A stretch of DNA of 64,000 nucleotides from an uncultured Bacteroidaceae bacterium (GCA_905235575.1 CAJOLZ010000002.1:62001-126000), one strand, 5' to 3'. Positions 8,022-17,251 are shown, numbered from the stretch's first letter. Notes: generated by a model from the letters alone, not told the origin. Made by a program: numbers and translations.

Positions 8022-8765
8022 ATGTTTCTCATACACGGACTGGAAACTTTTGGACGCTATCTGCAGCTGATGGGCAAGACATTCTCGATGCCCGAGCGCT
8101 GGCGTATGTTCATGAAACAATACTTGAAAGAAATGGAGCAGCTGGGCGTAGATTCCATTATCATCGTCCTTCTGATATCTTTTTTCATAGGTGCCGTCAT
8201 CTGCATTCAGATAAAACTGAACATCCAGAGCCCGTGGATGCCCAACTTCACCACCGGATATACCACGCGCGAAATCATGTTGCTCGAATTCTCCAGCAGC
8301 ATCATGTGTCTGATACTCTCGGGCAAGGTGGGCAGTAACATCGCCTCGGAGATAGGCACCATGCGGGTGACGCAGCAGATAGATGCTCTGGAGACTATGG
8401 GTGTAAACTCGGCTTCGTTCCTCATCCTGCCAAAGATAGCCGGCATGGTTACGATGATTCCGTTCCTGGTGGTCTTCAGCATCGCAGCCGGATTCATCGG
8501 TGCCTATGCGACGGCGCTCATGGGTGTCATCACGGTGGACGACCTCACGGTGGGCCTCCTGCACGACTTCAACCAGTGGTACGTGTGGATGTCCATCATC
8601 AAGAGCCTCTTCTTTGCCTTCATCATCGCCAGCGTAAGCTCGTTTTACGGTTATACGGTACAGGGCGGTTCGTTCGACGTAGGCAAGGCCAGCACCAATG
8701 CCGTGGTGAGCAGCAGCTTGCTCATACTCTTTGCCGACATCTTCCTCACATCGCTCCTCTCATGA
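8022..8765 (+). CDS. mlaE: MlaE-family phospholipid ABC transporter permease
   Basis: Inner-membrane permease of the MCE/Mla lipid transport system that maintains outer-membrane lipid asymmetry. The 247 residues include an amphipathic N-terminal helix (LETFGRYLQLMGKTF), then hydrophobic helices around residues 45-70, 85-105, 140-175, 195-215 and 225-245. Family-typical segments are YTTREIMLLEFSSSIMCLIL, KVGSNIASEIGTMRVTQQID and the final SFYGYTVQGGSFDVGKAST. It overlaps mlaF by 4 bp (ATGA), so the two are translationally coupled. The MCE-domain substrate-binding gene mlaD is not in this window. Confidence 0.93.
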   Translation: MFLIHGLETFGRYLQLMGKTFSMPERWRMFMKQYLKEMEQLGVDSIIIVLLISFFIGAVICIQIKLNIQSPWMPNFTTGYTTREIMLLEFSSSIMCLILSGKVGSNIASEIGTMRVTQQIDALETMGVNSASFLILPKIAGMVTMIPFLVVFSIAAGFIGAYATALMGVITVDDLTVGLLHDFNQWYVWMSIIKSLFFAFIIASVSSFYGYTVQGGSFDVGKASTNAVVSSSLLILFADIFLTSLLS

Positions 8766-9517
8766 TAGAAATCAAGCATCTATACAAATCGTTCGACGAC
8801 CGCTACGTGCTGAGCGACATCAACGCCGTCTTTCGCGAGGGCATCACTAATCTGATTATCGGACAGAGCGGAAGCGGAAAAACTGTGCTCATAAAGAACA
8901 TCGTAGGACTGCTCGAGCCCGAACGTGGCGAGATTCTCTACGATGGGCGCGACTTCGTACGCATGTCGAAACGTGAGCGTGTGATGATTCGGCGCGAGAT
9001 GGGCATGATATTCCAGAGCGCTGCACTCTTCGACTCCATGTCGGTGCTCGAGAACGTGATGTTCCCGCTCGACATGTTTTCCGACAAGAATCAGGCCGAG
9101 CGCGTGAGCCGAGCCAAGTTCTGCCTGGAACGTGTAAACCTGAAGGGTGCCGAGGCGAAGTTCCCGGGTGAACTGAGTGGCGGTATGCAGAAGCGTGTGG
9201 CCATAGCACGCGCCATCGCCCTCAACCCGAAATATCTCTTCTGCGACGAGCCCAACAGCGGACTCGACCCGAAGACCAGCCTCGTCATCGACGAACTCAT
9301 CCACGACATCACGCAGGAGTATCACATGACCACCATCATCAACACACACGACATGAATTCGGTGATGGGAATCGGCGAGAACATCATCTTCATCTGCGAC
9401 GGTCGCAAGGAGTGGCAAGGGCACAAGGAAGAAATAATGACAAGCACAAATGAAAAACTCAATTCCTTCATCTTCGCAAGCGATCTGGCCAAGAAAATGA
9501 AGGAAGCAAATACCTGA
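8762..9517 (+). CDS. mlaF: MlaF-family phospholipid ABC transporter ATPase
   Basis: ATPase partner of the preceding permease. The start at 8762 gives MIEIKHLYKSFDDR; longer in-frame readings would run through mlaE. Walker A GQSGSGKT (about 34-41), signature LSGGMQKR (about 140-147) and Walker B YLFCDEPNSGLDP (about 160-172). The tail ends SDLAKKMKEA. Length 251 is usual. The operon ends here; the next gene is convergent and a palindrome array separates the two stop codons. Confidence 0.93.
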   Translation: MIEIKHLYKSFDDRYVLSDINAVFREGITNLIIGQSGSGKTVLIKNIVGLLEPERGEILYDGRDFVRMSKRERVMIRREMGMIFQSAALFDSMSVLENVMFPLDMFSDKNQAERVSRAKFCLERVNLKGAEAKFPGELSGGMQKRVAIARAIALNPKYLFCDEPNSGLDPKTSLVIDELIHDITQEYHMTTIINTHDMNSVMGIGENIIFICDGRKEWQGHKEEIMTSTNEKLNSFIFASDLAKKMKEANT

Positions 9518-9572
9518 ACTTATCGGACTCTTATAGTCTCCCTGAAAGACAGCATCATGGTATTACAAAAAA

Positions 9573-9630
9573 CGCACCACGGTGCGAAAGGCAACGCACT
9601 GTGGTGCGCAGCCCGTCGCACCGTGGTGCG
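9573..9630. repeat. 22-bp palindrome array C (3 units)
   Basis: Units at 9573-9586 (CGCACCACGGTGCG), 9595-9608 (CGCACTGTGGTGCG) and 9617-9630 (CGCACCGTGGTGCG), exact 22-bp period. The left edge is preceded by six A. It fills the 120-bp space between the convergent mlaF and lipoprotein genes, ending 7 bp before the latter's stop codon. Confidence 0.88.
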
Positions 9631-9637
9631 TCGAAGC

Positions 9638-10030
9638 TTATTGCATGAACCATCGCTCGCCGATATAGACGAGCTGCATCCCCACTTGCTCGGTGGTGCT
9701 GTCGCCGTAAGTGACGTCAAGATAGACGTAGGCCGTGGAGTCCTGGATGGAATCGGCCGTGGCTGAGACTGCGAGCATGGATTTGTTGAGCGACTGCCCC
9801 TGGCAGAACTGCGCCAAGAGGTCGACCATCTGGCTGCGCATGTCGGCAGGCAGGCTGTCACCATCCACCATTCCGCTGATGTAATCTTCGTATCGGCCGT
9901 CGATGAGCATCTTCATGTAGCGTTCGGCTGCCTTGCGGGCACTGGCATGAGAGAGCGTGTCGCCGCGATGACGACAGGCGGCAAGCGTGCAAACGATGGC
10001 TATGCTGAGGGGAAGAAGGAATTTTTTCAT
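9638..10030 (-). CDS. Small lipoprotein, DUF4878-like
   Basis: A 130-residue predicted lipoprotein. The signal peptide MKKFLLPLSIAIVCTLAAC ends in the lipobox LAAC. The mature part resembles the NTF2-like cone fold of DUF4878 lipoproteins: ARKAAERYMKMLIDGRYEDYI, then AYVYLDVTYGDSTTEQVGMQLVYIGERWF, a strand-rich end typical of that fold. Function is unknown. It lies 57 bp after der in the same direction and could be the last gene of that operon. Confidence 0.7.
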   Translation of the reverse strand: MKKFLLPLSIAIVCTLAACRHRGDTLSHASARKAAERYMKMLIDGRYEDYISGMVDGDSLPADMRSQMVDLLAQFCQGQSLNKSMLAVSATADSIQDSTAYVYLDVTYGDSTTEQVGMQLVYIGERWFMQ

Positions 10031-10087
10031 TTGTCTTTATTATCTCTGTCGAGTCGAAATCAGTTTCACTTTGCGCTCACAACTCCA

Positions 10088-11404
10088 TCATTTTTGACGT
10101 ACAAAGATGTTGATGGGGCAGCCGCTGAAGTTCCATCGTTCGCGTATCTTGTTCTCGAGGAAACGTCGATATGGCTCTTTTACGTACTGAGGCAGATTGG
10201 CGTAGAAGACGAAACTGGGTACTCGCACGTCGGGAATCTGCATACAGTATTTTATCTTGATATACTTACCCTTCATGGATGGGGGAGGGAAGGTTTCGAT
10301 GAGGGGCAGCATTTCTTCGTTGAGCTTGGCTGTCGATACACGTCTGCGACGGTTCTCGTAGGTGGCTTTTGCAGTCTCGAGGACTTTGAAGATGCGTTGC
10401 TTGGTGAGTGCAGAGGCGAAGATGATGGGGAAATCGGTGAATGGTGCCATGCGGTTGCGAATGGCTTCCTCCATGGTTTTCATCACCTTTGTATCCTTGT
10501 CGGGCACGAGATCCCATTTGTTGACCACTACGACGATACTTTTCTGGTTGCGTTGTATGAGTTGGAAGATGTTCAGGTCCTGACCTTCGATACCTCGTGT
10601 GGCATCAATCATCAGTATGCACACGTCGCTGTTCTCGATACTGCGTATGGAACGCATGACGCTGTAGAACTCGAGGTCCTCGGAAACTTTGCTCTTGCGG
10701 CGGATGCCAGCCGTGTCAACCAGATAGAAGTCGAAACCGAATTTGTCGTATCGTGTGTAGATGCTGTCGCGTGTCGTACCTGCAATTTCAGTGACGATGT
10801 GTCTTTCCTCGCCGATGAATGCGTTCACGAGACTACTCTTGCCGGCATTCGGTCGACCTACAACGGCGATGCGTGGAATGTCTGGTTCTGTTTCGTCTTC
10901 GGTTGTTTCTTTCTTGAATTTGCTGAGGATAAGGTCCAATAAATCGCCTGTGCCACTTCCCGTCGCAGCCGAAATGCAGTAGGGCTCGTCAAGTCCGAGG
11001 CTGTAAAACTCAGCCGCTTGGTAAATGTCTTGGTTGTTGTCGGCCTTGTTGGCAACCAGTATCACAGGCTTCTTTCCACGTCGCAGTATGGCTGCCACCT
11101 GCTCGTCGAGGTCGGTGATGCCTGTCTGCACATCAACAAGAAAGAGTATGACGTCTGCTTCTTCGGTGGCAAGTGCCACCTGCTTGCGTATCTCCTCTTC
11201 GAAGATATCATCGGAATTAACAACCCATCCTCCGGTGTCGATGACGGAGAATTCCTGTCCGGTCCATTCGCATTTACCGTATTGACGGTCGCGTGTGGTT
11301 CCGGCCTCCTCGCTGACGATGGCGTGGCGAGTTTGCGTAAGGCGGTTGAAGAGGGTGGATTTGCCCACATTGGGGCGCCCCACGATGGCAACGATGTTTG
11401 ACAT
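10088..11404 (-). CDS. der: Ribosome assembly GTPase Der (EngA)
   Basis: Essential double-GTPase needed for 50S subunit maturation. The first G domain has GRPNVGKS (9-16) and DTGGW; the second has GRPNAGKS (about 181-188), DTAGIRRK and NKWDLV. A KH-like C-terminal domain follows, ending [11 protein letters not shown]. Length 438 is normal. I start at the ATG at 11404, 2 bp after the era stop codon; an in-frame TTG six bases upstream is less likely. It is the last part of the DUF177-rpmF-fabH-era-der operon. Confidence 0.96.
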   Translation of the reverse strand: MSNIVAIVGRPNVGKSTLFNRLTQTRHAIVSEEAGTTRDRQYGKCEWTGQEFSVIDTGGWVVNSDDIFEEEIRKQVALATEEADVILFLVDVQTGITDLDEQVAAILRRGKKPVILVANKADNNQDIYQAAEFYSLGLDEPYCISAATGSGTGDLLDLILSKFKKETTEDETEPDIPRIAVVGRPNAGKSSLVNAFIGEERHIVTEIAGTTRDSIYTRYDKFGFDFYLVDTAGIRRKSKVSEDLEFYSVMRSIRSIENSDVCILMIDATRGIEGQDLNIFQLIQRNQKSIVVVVNKWDLVPDKDTKVMKTMEEAIRNRMAPFTDFPIIFASALTKQRIFKVLETAKATYENRRRRVSTAKLNEEMLPLIETFPPPSMKGKYIKIKYCMQIPDVRVPSFVFYANLPQYVKEPYRRFLENKIRERWNFSGCPINIFVRQK

Positions 11405-11406
11405 GT

Positions 11407-12291
11407 TCAATCTAAGTCGTATCCGTAGTTTTTCATTGCAGCCTCGCTGCTGCGCCAGTCTTTGTCGACCTTTACGTAGGTCTGCAGATAGATGGACTTG
11501 CCGAAGAATTTCTCGAGACTCTTGCGTGCTTCGGTACTTACTTTCTTCAGTGCCACACCCTGATGCCCGATGATGATTCCTTTCTGGCTGTCACGCTCCA
11601 CATAGATGACTGCGTTTATGCGGATCAGTTTCTCTGTCTCCTTGAATTGCTCTACAGCAACTTCTACGCTGTACGGTATTTCCTTGTCGTAATAGAGAAG
11701 TATCTTCTCGCGAATGATTTCCGTTACGAAGAAGCGTGCAGGTTTGTCAGTCCACTGGTCTTTCTCGAAATAGGCGGGACTCTCGGGAAGCAGTGCCTCG
11801 ATGCGCCGCAGCACGACATCGACATTGAATTGATGTAGTGCGCTGATAGGGATTATCTCGGCTTGCGGCAGTACGGCATGCCATTCTTCTACCTTCTGTG
11901 TGAGAGCCTGTTGGTTGCTTAGGTCGATTTTGTTTATCAGTACAAGCACTGGCACTTTCATCTTCTGCACCTTTTGCAGAAAGTCAGTGTTTTTGTCGGC
12001 CTTCTCCACCATGTCGGTCACGTAAAGCAGCACATCGGCGTCTTGCAGTGCACTTTCGCTGAAGTGCAACATTTGCTCTTGCAGCTTGTAGTTTGGTTTC
12101 AGTACACCTGGTGTGTCACTGAAACATATTTGCATTTCGGGCGTATTCAATATGCCCATGATGCGATGTCGTGTGGTCTGAGCCTTGAAGGTGGCAATCG
12201 AGATACGTTCTCCCACAAGGAGGTTCATCAGGGTGGACTTTCCGACGTTGGGATTTCCCACGATGTTTACAAAGCCTGCCTTGTGTGCCAT
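11407..12291 (-). CDS. era: GTPase Era
   Basis: GTPase that binds the 3' end of 16S rRNA and checks 30S maturation. N-terminal G domain with GNPNVGKS (12-19), DTPG and NKID, followed by a KH domain (about 205-285) with [20 protein letters not shown], the RNA-binding GxxG region. The 294-residue length is usual. It lies 6 bp after the fabH stop codon and 2 bp before der, a tight co-transcribed pair of ribosome-assembly GTPases. Confidence 0.96.
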   Translation of the reverse strand: MAHKAGFVNIVGNPNVGKSTLMNLLVGERISIATFKAQTTRHRIMGILNTPEMQICFSDTPGVLKPNYKLQEQMLHFSESALQDADVLLYVTDMVEKADKNTDFLQKVQKMKVPVLVLINKIDLSNQQALTQKVEEWHAVLPQAEIIPISALHQFNVDVVLRRIEALLPESPAYFEKDQWTDKPARFFVTEIIREKILLYYDKEIPYSVEVAVEQFKETEKLIRINAVIYVERDSQKGIIIGHQGVALKKVSTEARKSLEKFFGKSIYLQTYVKVDKDWRSSEAAMKNYGYDLD

Positions 12292-12297
12292 TTGCTG

Positions 12298-13389
12298 TCA
12301 GTCTTTATGTTGTTTGCGAAGGTCGTACCATTCCTGACGCGTCATGGTTCCTTCCTTGTAGAACTGAGCCGGGCTCTTGGCTGCTTCTTTTTCGCCGTCG
12401 TAGCCCCATATCATGTAATTGGCTCCCCACGAGAATCCTGCACCGAAGGCTGTGAACACCAGTTTGTCGCCTTTCTTCAGTTGGGGCTCGTATTCCCACA
12501 GGCATAGGGGCAGTGTGCCTCCTGAAGTGTTGGCCATGTGGTCCACGTTAATCATGATGTTCTTTTCCTCGATGTTCAGTCTGCGTGCAACGGCGTTCTC
12601 GATGCGTACATTGGCTTGATGAGGTATCAGCCAGTCGATTTCTTCGCCCGTCAGTTGATTCCGTTTGAGAATAGTCTCGACGGCATCAGCCATCTTTGTG
12701 ACAGCGTGTTTGAAAACGGTGCGACCTTCCTGATAAACGTAGTGCTCACGGGCATCTACGGTTTCATGAGATGGCATCTTGGCTGAGCCTCCTGCCGCCA
12801 TGTGCAGATTCTCATAACCTTCTCCATCTACACGCAGATAAGAGTCCATCAGTCCCACCTCTTCGGTCGTAGCTTCCATCATTACACAGGCAGCTCCGTC
12901 ACCGAAGATGGGGCAGGTGTTACGGTCTTGATAGTTGGTCATGCTCGACATATGATCTCCTCCGCACACAATGATGCGTTTGTATTGTCCCGAACGCAGC
13001 ATGTTGGCTCCTGTTTCCATGGCAAAGAGGAATCCGGCGCAGGCTGCTTCCATGTCGAAACCGAAAGCCTTTGTCAAACCGAGTTTGCCGATGACGAGCG
13101 ATGCTGTGGAAGGAAAATGATAGTCTGGTGTTGTGGTTGCACAGATGACGACCTCAACGGATTCAGGCGTGACCTGTGTTTTCTCGAGCAACTGGCTCAC
13201 GGCACGAGTCATCAGGTACGACGTGCCGGAACCTTGTTCGGGTTTCAGGATGTGGCGTGTCTTCACGCCGATTCGTTCCATAATCCATTCGTCGCTGGTG
13301 TCCACAATGTGCGACATCTCCTCGTTGTCCAGGATATAGTCGGGCACATAGCCACCAACGCCGGTGATTACGGCATTAATCTTTTCCAT
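12298..13389 (-). CDS. fabH: Beta-ketoacyl-ACP synthase III
   Basis: Starts fatty acid synthesis by condensing acyl-CoA with malonyl-ACP. The thiolase-fold triad is visible: Cys117 in DMEAACAGF, His in [11 protein letters not shown] (about 256) and Asn in HMANTSGGT (about 287). I begin at the ATG at 13389 ([16 protein letters not shown]). An upstream TTG start at 13407 lies near a hairpin and is unlikely. At 363 residues it is about 30 longer than usual because of a charged C-terminal tail ([19 protein letters not shown]) after the usual end. The rpmF-fabH neighbourhood is widespread in bacteria. Confidence 0.95.
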   Translation of the reverse strand: MEKINAVITGVGGYVPDYILDNEEMSHIVDTSDEWIMERIGVKTRHILKPEQGSGTSYLMTRAVSQLLEKTQVTPESVEVVICATTTPDYHFPSTASLVIGKLGLTKAFGFDMEAACAGFLFAMETGANMLRSGQYKRIIVCGGDHMSSMTNYQDRNTCPIFGDGAACVMMEATTEEVGLMDSYLRVDGEGYENLHMAAGGSAKMPSHETVDAREHYVYQEGRTVFKHAVTKMADAVETILKRNQLTGEEIDWLIPHQANVRIENAVARRLNIEEKNIMINVDHMANTSGGTLPLCLWEYEPQLKKGDKLVFTAFGAGFSWGANYMIWGYDGEKEAAKSPAQFYKEGTMTRQEWYDLRKQHKD

Positions 13390-13408
13390 CTTATCTATTA
13401 AACACAAA

Positions 13409-13440
13409 GCCGCAGAAGGTCGGATGACCTCTTGCGGCTA
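13409..13440 (-). terminator. Hairpin between rpmF and fabH
   Basis: AGCCGCA..AGGTC pairs with GACCT..TGCGGCT (internal loop of 2, loop GGAT). On the minus strand it is followed by TTGTGTTT, so it may partly terminate rpmF transcription upstream of fabH. Confidence 0.45.
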
Positions 13441-13460
13441 CGTTTTATAATACGTTGATT

Positions 13461-13640
13461 CTAAGCTTCCTGCGGGATGGCAAGCTTTCCTCGGTAATAG
13501 CCGCATGAGGGACATACGGTGTGGTAGATGTGGAACTCTCCACAGTTGGGACATACTGCCAGTGCGGGAGCCTTGGCTTTGTCGTGGGTTCTTCTTTTCA
13601 GTGTACGTGTCTTGGACTGTCTTCTTTTAGGATGTGCCAT
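13461..13640 (-). CDS. rpmF: 50S ribosomal protein L32
   Basis: The 59-residue protein begins MAHPKRRQSKTRTLKRRTHD, the usual basic N-terminus of bL32. It keeps the zinc ribbon C-P-N-C-G (30-34) and C-P-S-C-G (43-47), and ends GKLAIPQEA. Ribosomal protein of the large subunit near the peptide exit region. It lies 12 bp after DUF177 and upstream of fabH, the classic yceD-rpmF-fabH order. Confidence 0.96.
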   Translation of the reverse strand: MAHPKRRQSKTRTLKRRTHDKAKAPALAVCPNCGEFHIYHTVCPSCGYYRGKLAIPQEA

Positions 13641-13652
13641 TGTTTCTTACGT

Positions 13653-14165
13653 TTATTTGTTATTTACTAATTTCTTCAGTGCGTCCCATCGCGGGTCTGT
13701 CGTTTCGCCTTGTGGCTGCGTGTCGTCGTTCTCCCCGTTGTTTGGGAGTATGGCGCTGCATTCATTTTCGGGATGAACGTGTCGCAGGGGAATCTCAAGC
13801 GCTATCAACTCGTAGAGGTTCCATGCGACGTTGAATGTTCCGTCCTCTTCAGGTACGGTAATCATATCACCGTCGTCCTCGAATTTGCTGCCGAGGCGTA
13901 CGCGGAGCGTGCGCTGAGCTGCTATGGGTTGGTCCATCGATTCCAGACAGCGGTCGCATGGTACGCTGACCACGCCCTCAAAGCTGAATTCCAGTTCGTA
14001 GGCTCCTGATGTGCGTTTCACCCGTAGTGCTACATCAACAGCCCCTTGCTGTATCTCTGGCCCCTCAACAGCGGAGAAGAAATCGTCGTCAACATGCCAT
14101 TGATACGACACAGTATCGGGTGTCATGTCTCGCAGAGCGACTTTATAGCTGTCAAGTGTTCCCAT
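13653..14165 (-). CDS. DUF177 (YceD-like) protein
   Basis: A 170-residue member of DUF177/YceD, the family typically encoded just before rpmF and linked to 23S rRNA accumulation and 50S assembly in plants and bacteria. It shows the conserved C-D-R-C-L in VPCDRCLESMDQPI, the acidic EEDGTFNVAWNLYELIALEIPLRHVHP region and the C-terminal DPRWDALKKLV. The TAATTTTG box (14180-14173) ends only 7 bases before the ATG, so the mRNA may have an almost absent leader. Bacteroidota members are longer at the N-terminus than E. coli YceD. Confidence 0.88.
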   Translation of the reverse strand: MGTLDSYKVALRDMTPDTVSYQWHVDDDFFSAVEGPEIQQGAVDVALRVKRTSGAYELEFSFEGVVSVPCDRCLESMDQPIAAQRTLRVRLGSKFEDDGDMITVPEEDGTFNVAWNLYELIALEIPLRHVHPENECSAILPNNGENDDTQPQGETTDPRWDALKKLVNNK

Positions 14166-14222
14166 CGGGCTGCAAAATTACAAAAAAAAGAAATAGGAAC
14201 GATACAAAAGTGGCAGAAAAAT

Positions 14223-15386
14223 TCAGTTTTGGTATTTTCTGAGCTCAATTCTGAAGGTTGTTCCCTTGCCTAATTCGGAATTTTTCACGAAAATGTGTCC
14301 GTTGTGGTATTCTTCGATGATACGCTTAGCCAACGAGAGTCCCAGTCCCCATCCGCGAGCCTTCGTCGTGAAGCCAGGCAGGAAAACGGTGCGGAAGTTG
14401 TTCTTGGGGATACCTTTTCCAGTGTCGGACACTTCTATCACGAAGTCGTTGGTTTCCTCGGTGGCCTGTATTGTGATGCGTCCCTGGCCGTTCATGGCGT
14501 CGATGGCATTCTTGCAGAGATTCTCAATCACCCATTCGAAGAGGGGAGCACACACCTGTGCTATGAGTGGCTGTTGTGGCATGATGCACTGCATCTCTAC
14601 GCGGTTGCTGGTGCGGCGGTTGATGTATTCCACCACCTGTTCCACCACTTCGTTTAGGTTCTCTGGCTTTGTCTCGGGTTGCGAACCTATCTTGCTGAAA
14701 CGCTCGGCGATGCGTTGCAGTCGTTGCACGTCTTTTCCCATTTCGGGCAGGAGCGTGTCGTCGGGGTAAGTCTCGCGCAGCACCTCTTGCCATGCCATCA
14801 GACTGCTGATGGGCGTGCCCAGCTGGTGAGCCGTTTCCTTACTCAGTCCCACCCACACCTTGTTCTGCTCGGCTTTCTTGCTCGAGAGCAGGGCGAAGAT
14901 GGCTACCACAACGAAGATGAGCACGACGCCCAGCTGTACGTAGGGCCACCAGGCGAGGCGGCGCAGCAGGAGGCTGTCAGCGTAACATATCTCCATGTAG
15001 TCTGTTTCGGAGAGGTTGATGCGTATCTCGCGGTTGTTCCCTACCATGGCCGACACCCGTCGGCGCAGGATGCGCAGCGAGTCGGGTTTCGTTGCTCCGT
15101 GGGGCACGATGTTGCGGCAGTCGCGCACTTCGCCGTCGCTGTCCAGCACCACTACGGGGATGGTGTTGTTGCTGTTCAGCACCTCGAGCACCAGCGAGAG
15201 GTCGGTGTTTTCGTCGGCATTGTTCAGCGAACGCAGCGCCTGTGCCCAAATTTCCATCTTGCGCTGTTCTTCCTTCTTGAGGTCGCGCACCAGAAAATTC
15301 GACACAACCAGCGATGCCACGCTCAGCAGCACGGCCGACACCACCAGCAGGATTTTCACCTGCCGCATTCTGTTAATCCACTGCAT
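14223..15386 (-). CDS. Orphan sensor histidine kinase
   Basis: Membrane-bound histidine kinase of 387 residues. Transmembrane helices at about 9-31 and 148-170 frame a ~115-residue periplasmic sensor domain. There is no clear HAMP domain. The H-box LSKETAHQLGTPISS contains the phosphoacceptor His187, in the AHQLGTP variant seen in many Bacteroidota kinases. The N box is NLCKNAIDAM, and the G boxes are DTGKGIPKNNF and GWGLGLSLAKRI. No response regulator lies beside it, so its partner is encoded elsewhere. The signal sensed cannot be predicted. It ends 57 bp before the DUF177 promoter region. Confidence 0.9.
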   Translation of the reverse strand: MQWINRMRQVKILLVVSAVLLSVASLVVSNFLVRDLKKEEQRKMEIWAQALRSLNNADENTDLSLVLEVLNSNNTIPVVVLDSDGEVRDCRNIVPHGATKPDSLRILRRRVSAMVGNNREIRINLSETDYMEICYADSLLLRRLAWWPYVQLGVVLIFVVVAIFALLSSKKAEQNKVWVGLSKETAHQLGTPISSLMAWQEVLRETYPDDTLLPEMGKDVQRLQRIAERFSKIGSQPETKPENLNEVVEQVVEYINRRTSNRVEMQCIMPQQPLIAQVCAPLFEWVIENLCKNAIDAMNGQGRITIQATEETNDFVIEVSDTGKGIPKNNFRTVFLPGFTTKARGWGLGLSLAKRIIEEYHNGHIFVKNSELGKGTTFRIELRKYQN

Positions 15387-15487
15387 TTCTTCTTAATAAA
15401 CGCACGGAAACGTCGTTTTATTGTACTTTGCGTCTGCTTGCGCCAAAATAATGAATGCTTTAGCGTGCTCCTGTCACCGAAAAGTTG

Positions 15488-15495
15488 TAACTTTG
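15488..15495 (+). promoter_or_regulatory. -7 box immediately before the C11 peptidase
   Basis: TAACTTTG ends 4 bases before the ATG at 15500. If used, transcription would start at or within a base or two of the start codon (leaderless mRNA). Confidence 0.5.
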
Positions 15496-15499
15496 CGCC

Positions 15500-16696
15500 A
15501 TGAAACGTGTGTTTCTATACATTATAATATATGTGGTTGTCATGCCGCTTTTTCTTTCGGCATGTCATCATGACCACGACGAGCCGACTCCGCGGGTGAA
15601 GGCTCGCACCGTCATTGTCTACATGATGGCCGAAAATTCGTTGAGCAATTTTGCTCAGTCCGACATAAACGAGATGGTGAAAGCATCCAACCTGGTTCCC
15701 GACAGCGTCAATTTTATCATCTATCTGGATAAGGCTATGCGTAGCCAGACCGACACCGGCCTGCCCCTCATCTATCATCTCACGAATGGTGGTAACGCGC
15801 AGAAATCCCTCAAGGAGTGGTACACGTTTCGCGAAGACCACATCAGCACCGACTCTGTGGTCATGCTCCAGAACCTGCGTCGCATTGTCGATGCCTTCCC
15901 AGCCAGTCACTATGGGCTCGTCTTCTGGTCGCATGGCAGTGGATGGATTCCGCAGAAAAGGCGTACGATTGGCATAGACAACGGTCGTAACGAGCGCAAC
16001 GACCTGGGCTACGAGACCAACATCACGGCCCTGCGATGGGTGCTCGAACAGCTGCCCCATACCGACTATATCTTCTTCGACGCATGTTTCATGCAGTCGG
16101 TGGAGACAGCCTACGAGTTGCGCAATGTGACCGACTGGATGGTGGGTTCGCCGGCCGAGACCCCGGGCTATGGCGCGCCGTATGACATGCTGATGCCGGC
16201 TCTTTGCTCGGGCGATGCGGAGGGGATTGCACAGGCCTATTATGACTATTATCCCAATTCCATGTGGGGGGCCGGCGTGCTTCTTTCGGCCATACGGAGC
16301 GACCATCTCGATGCGCTCGCCAGTGTTACGGCGCGTTATATCCCTGCGCTCTTTGCCGACCGTGCAGAAGTCTCCACGAGCGGTTTTCAGTGGTACTGTG
16401 ACGACTATTCCAGATACACCTATTGCTGGGACATGAGCAACACCATGTATAGCCTGCTCGCTCCCGACGAATACGATGTGTGGCGGAAAGCCTTCGACGA
16501 TGCCGTGCCGTTGAGTCTGCCTACATCCAGCTGGATTGCCAACAAGTGCCGCTCGCCCTACGTGCGCGATGTGGAACATTGTGGGGCTGTCTCGATGTTC
16601 GTTCCCAATCCTTCAGATGATTCGGATGGATGGAACGAGGCACTCCATCAGACGCAGTGGTACAAGGCTGCCGGATGGAATCAGACCGGATGGTGA
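15500..16696 (+). CDS. Clostripain-family (C11) cysteine peptidase lipoprotein
   Basis: A 398-residue secreted peptidase. The signal peptide MKRVFLYIIIYVVVMPLFLS ends in the lipobox LSAC, so Cys22 is likely lipidated. The C11 catalytic dyad is visible as His145 in VFWSHGSGW and Cys196 in FFDACFMQS. The core strands VIVYMMAENSL and INFIIYLDKAM-like VNFIIYLDKAM fit the caspase-like fold. Family members cleave after basic residues and often self-activate; the surface location suggests peptide scavenging or host protein processing. The only alternative start (15542) would leave almost no signal peptide. It is a single-gene unit; no terminator is obvious before the repeat element downstream. Confidence 0.88.
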   Translation: MKRVFLYIIIYVVVMPLFLSACHHDHDEPTPRVKARTVIVYMMAENSLSNFAQSDINEMVKASNLVPDSVNFIIYLDKAMRSQTDTGLPLIYHLTNGGNAQKSLKEWYTFREDHISTDSVVMLQNLRRIVDAFPASHYGLVFWSHGSGWIPQKRRTIGIDNGRNERNDLGYETNITALRWVLEQLPHTDYIFFDACFMQSVETAYELRNVTDWMVGSPAETPGYGAPYDMLMPALCSGDAEGIAQAYYDYYPNSMWGAGVLLSAIRSDHLDALASVTARYIPALFADRAEVSTSGFQWYCDDYSRYTYCWDMSNTMYSLLAPDEYDVWRKAFDDAVPLSLPTSSWIANKCRSPYVRDVEHCGAVSMFVPNPSDDSDGWNEALHQTQWYKAAGWNQTGW

Positions 16697-16725
16697 TTGC
16701 GCGCAGATCTTTCTAATGTAAACTT

Positions 16726-17036
16726 ATCGGAATATATCTGTCTGTGCCCCGATGCAAGGGGTGCGGAAAAACGCTGTGTGTAATTGTGAGAATCGGTGAG
16801 CCTCGGTCCGAAGGCGTGTCCAACGGAATACGTCGCCATTGCAACCGCTTGATTCTCAATACTGCGATTTTCTGCGAAATAATTATCTTCTTCGAGGAAT
16901 TCCTGCAAGAACGTGCATCGCAGAAAAACGCACCGTGGTGCGACGGCCTTCGCAGCGTGGTGCGTCACGATGCATAGCGTGCTCCGAGATCGGTTTTTGC
17001 TTTTCCCGAAGAAACCATTTCAAATAAATGTAAGGA
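16726..17036. repeat. 311-bp dispersed element, copy 2 (in gap 16697-17271)
   Basis: Same landmarks and spacing as copy 1: ATCGGAA (16726), GAGAAT (16788, +62), CTTGATT (16848, +60), array start (16929, +81), TGTAAGGA (17029-17036, +100). A minus-strand frame through it (16968-16681) is open and shares R-x-x-ENQA and SH/SD positions with the other copies without gaps. I do not call a gene there because no promoter or ribosome binding site supports it. The rest of the gap holds unremarkable sequence (17037-17137) and the duplicated clpX promoter. Confidence 0.72.
16929..16964. repeat. 22-bp palindrome array D (2 units)
   Basis: CGCACCGTGGTGCG (16929-16942) and CGCAGCGTGGTGCG (16951-16964), spacer ACGGCCTT, preceded by five A. 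Inside 311-bp element copy 2. Confidence 0.88.
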
Positions 17037-17137
17037 AAAGAGCTTTGTATCAATCGGCCTGTTTAGTGCCTGCCTTCTTACTCTTCCGTTGGTGTTCGAT
17101 TGGCCCTCGTGCTGCCTCTTCGCTTCGGAAAACCTCC

Positions 17138-17251
17138 AATAAATTTTGCTTTTCGCTCGCTTATTCGTACCTCTGACCTTTCGGTCGAAAGTCCTCTCGC
17201 TCTGAAATGCTAAAATAAATTTTGCTTTTCGCTCGCTTATTCGTACCTTTG
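17138..17251 (+). promoter_or_regulatory. Tandemly duplicated promoter of clpX
   Basis: An identical 35-bp stretch occurs twice, at 17138-17172 and 17214-17248 (offset 76 bp). Each holds TTTG, 19 bases, then the start of a -7 box. In the upstream copy the box is TACCTCTG (17168-17175), in the gene-proximal copy TACCTTTG (17244-17251), the exact TAnnTTTG form. The proximal box ends 20 bases before the clpX ATG. Sequence after each box also looks related (GTCGAAA shared), so the duplicated unit includes the leader. Confidence 0.8.

Noticed and set aside
9573-9630. CRISPR array
   Set aside because: Regular repeats with spacers, but the repeats are 14-bp palindromes, the spacers are only 8 bp and partly conserved, clusters have at most four units, and no cas gene is present.
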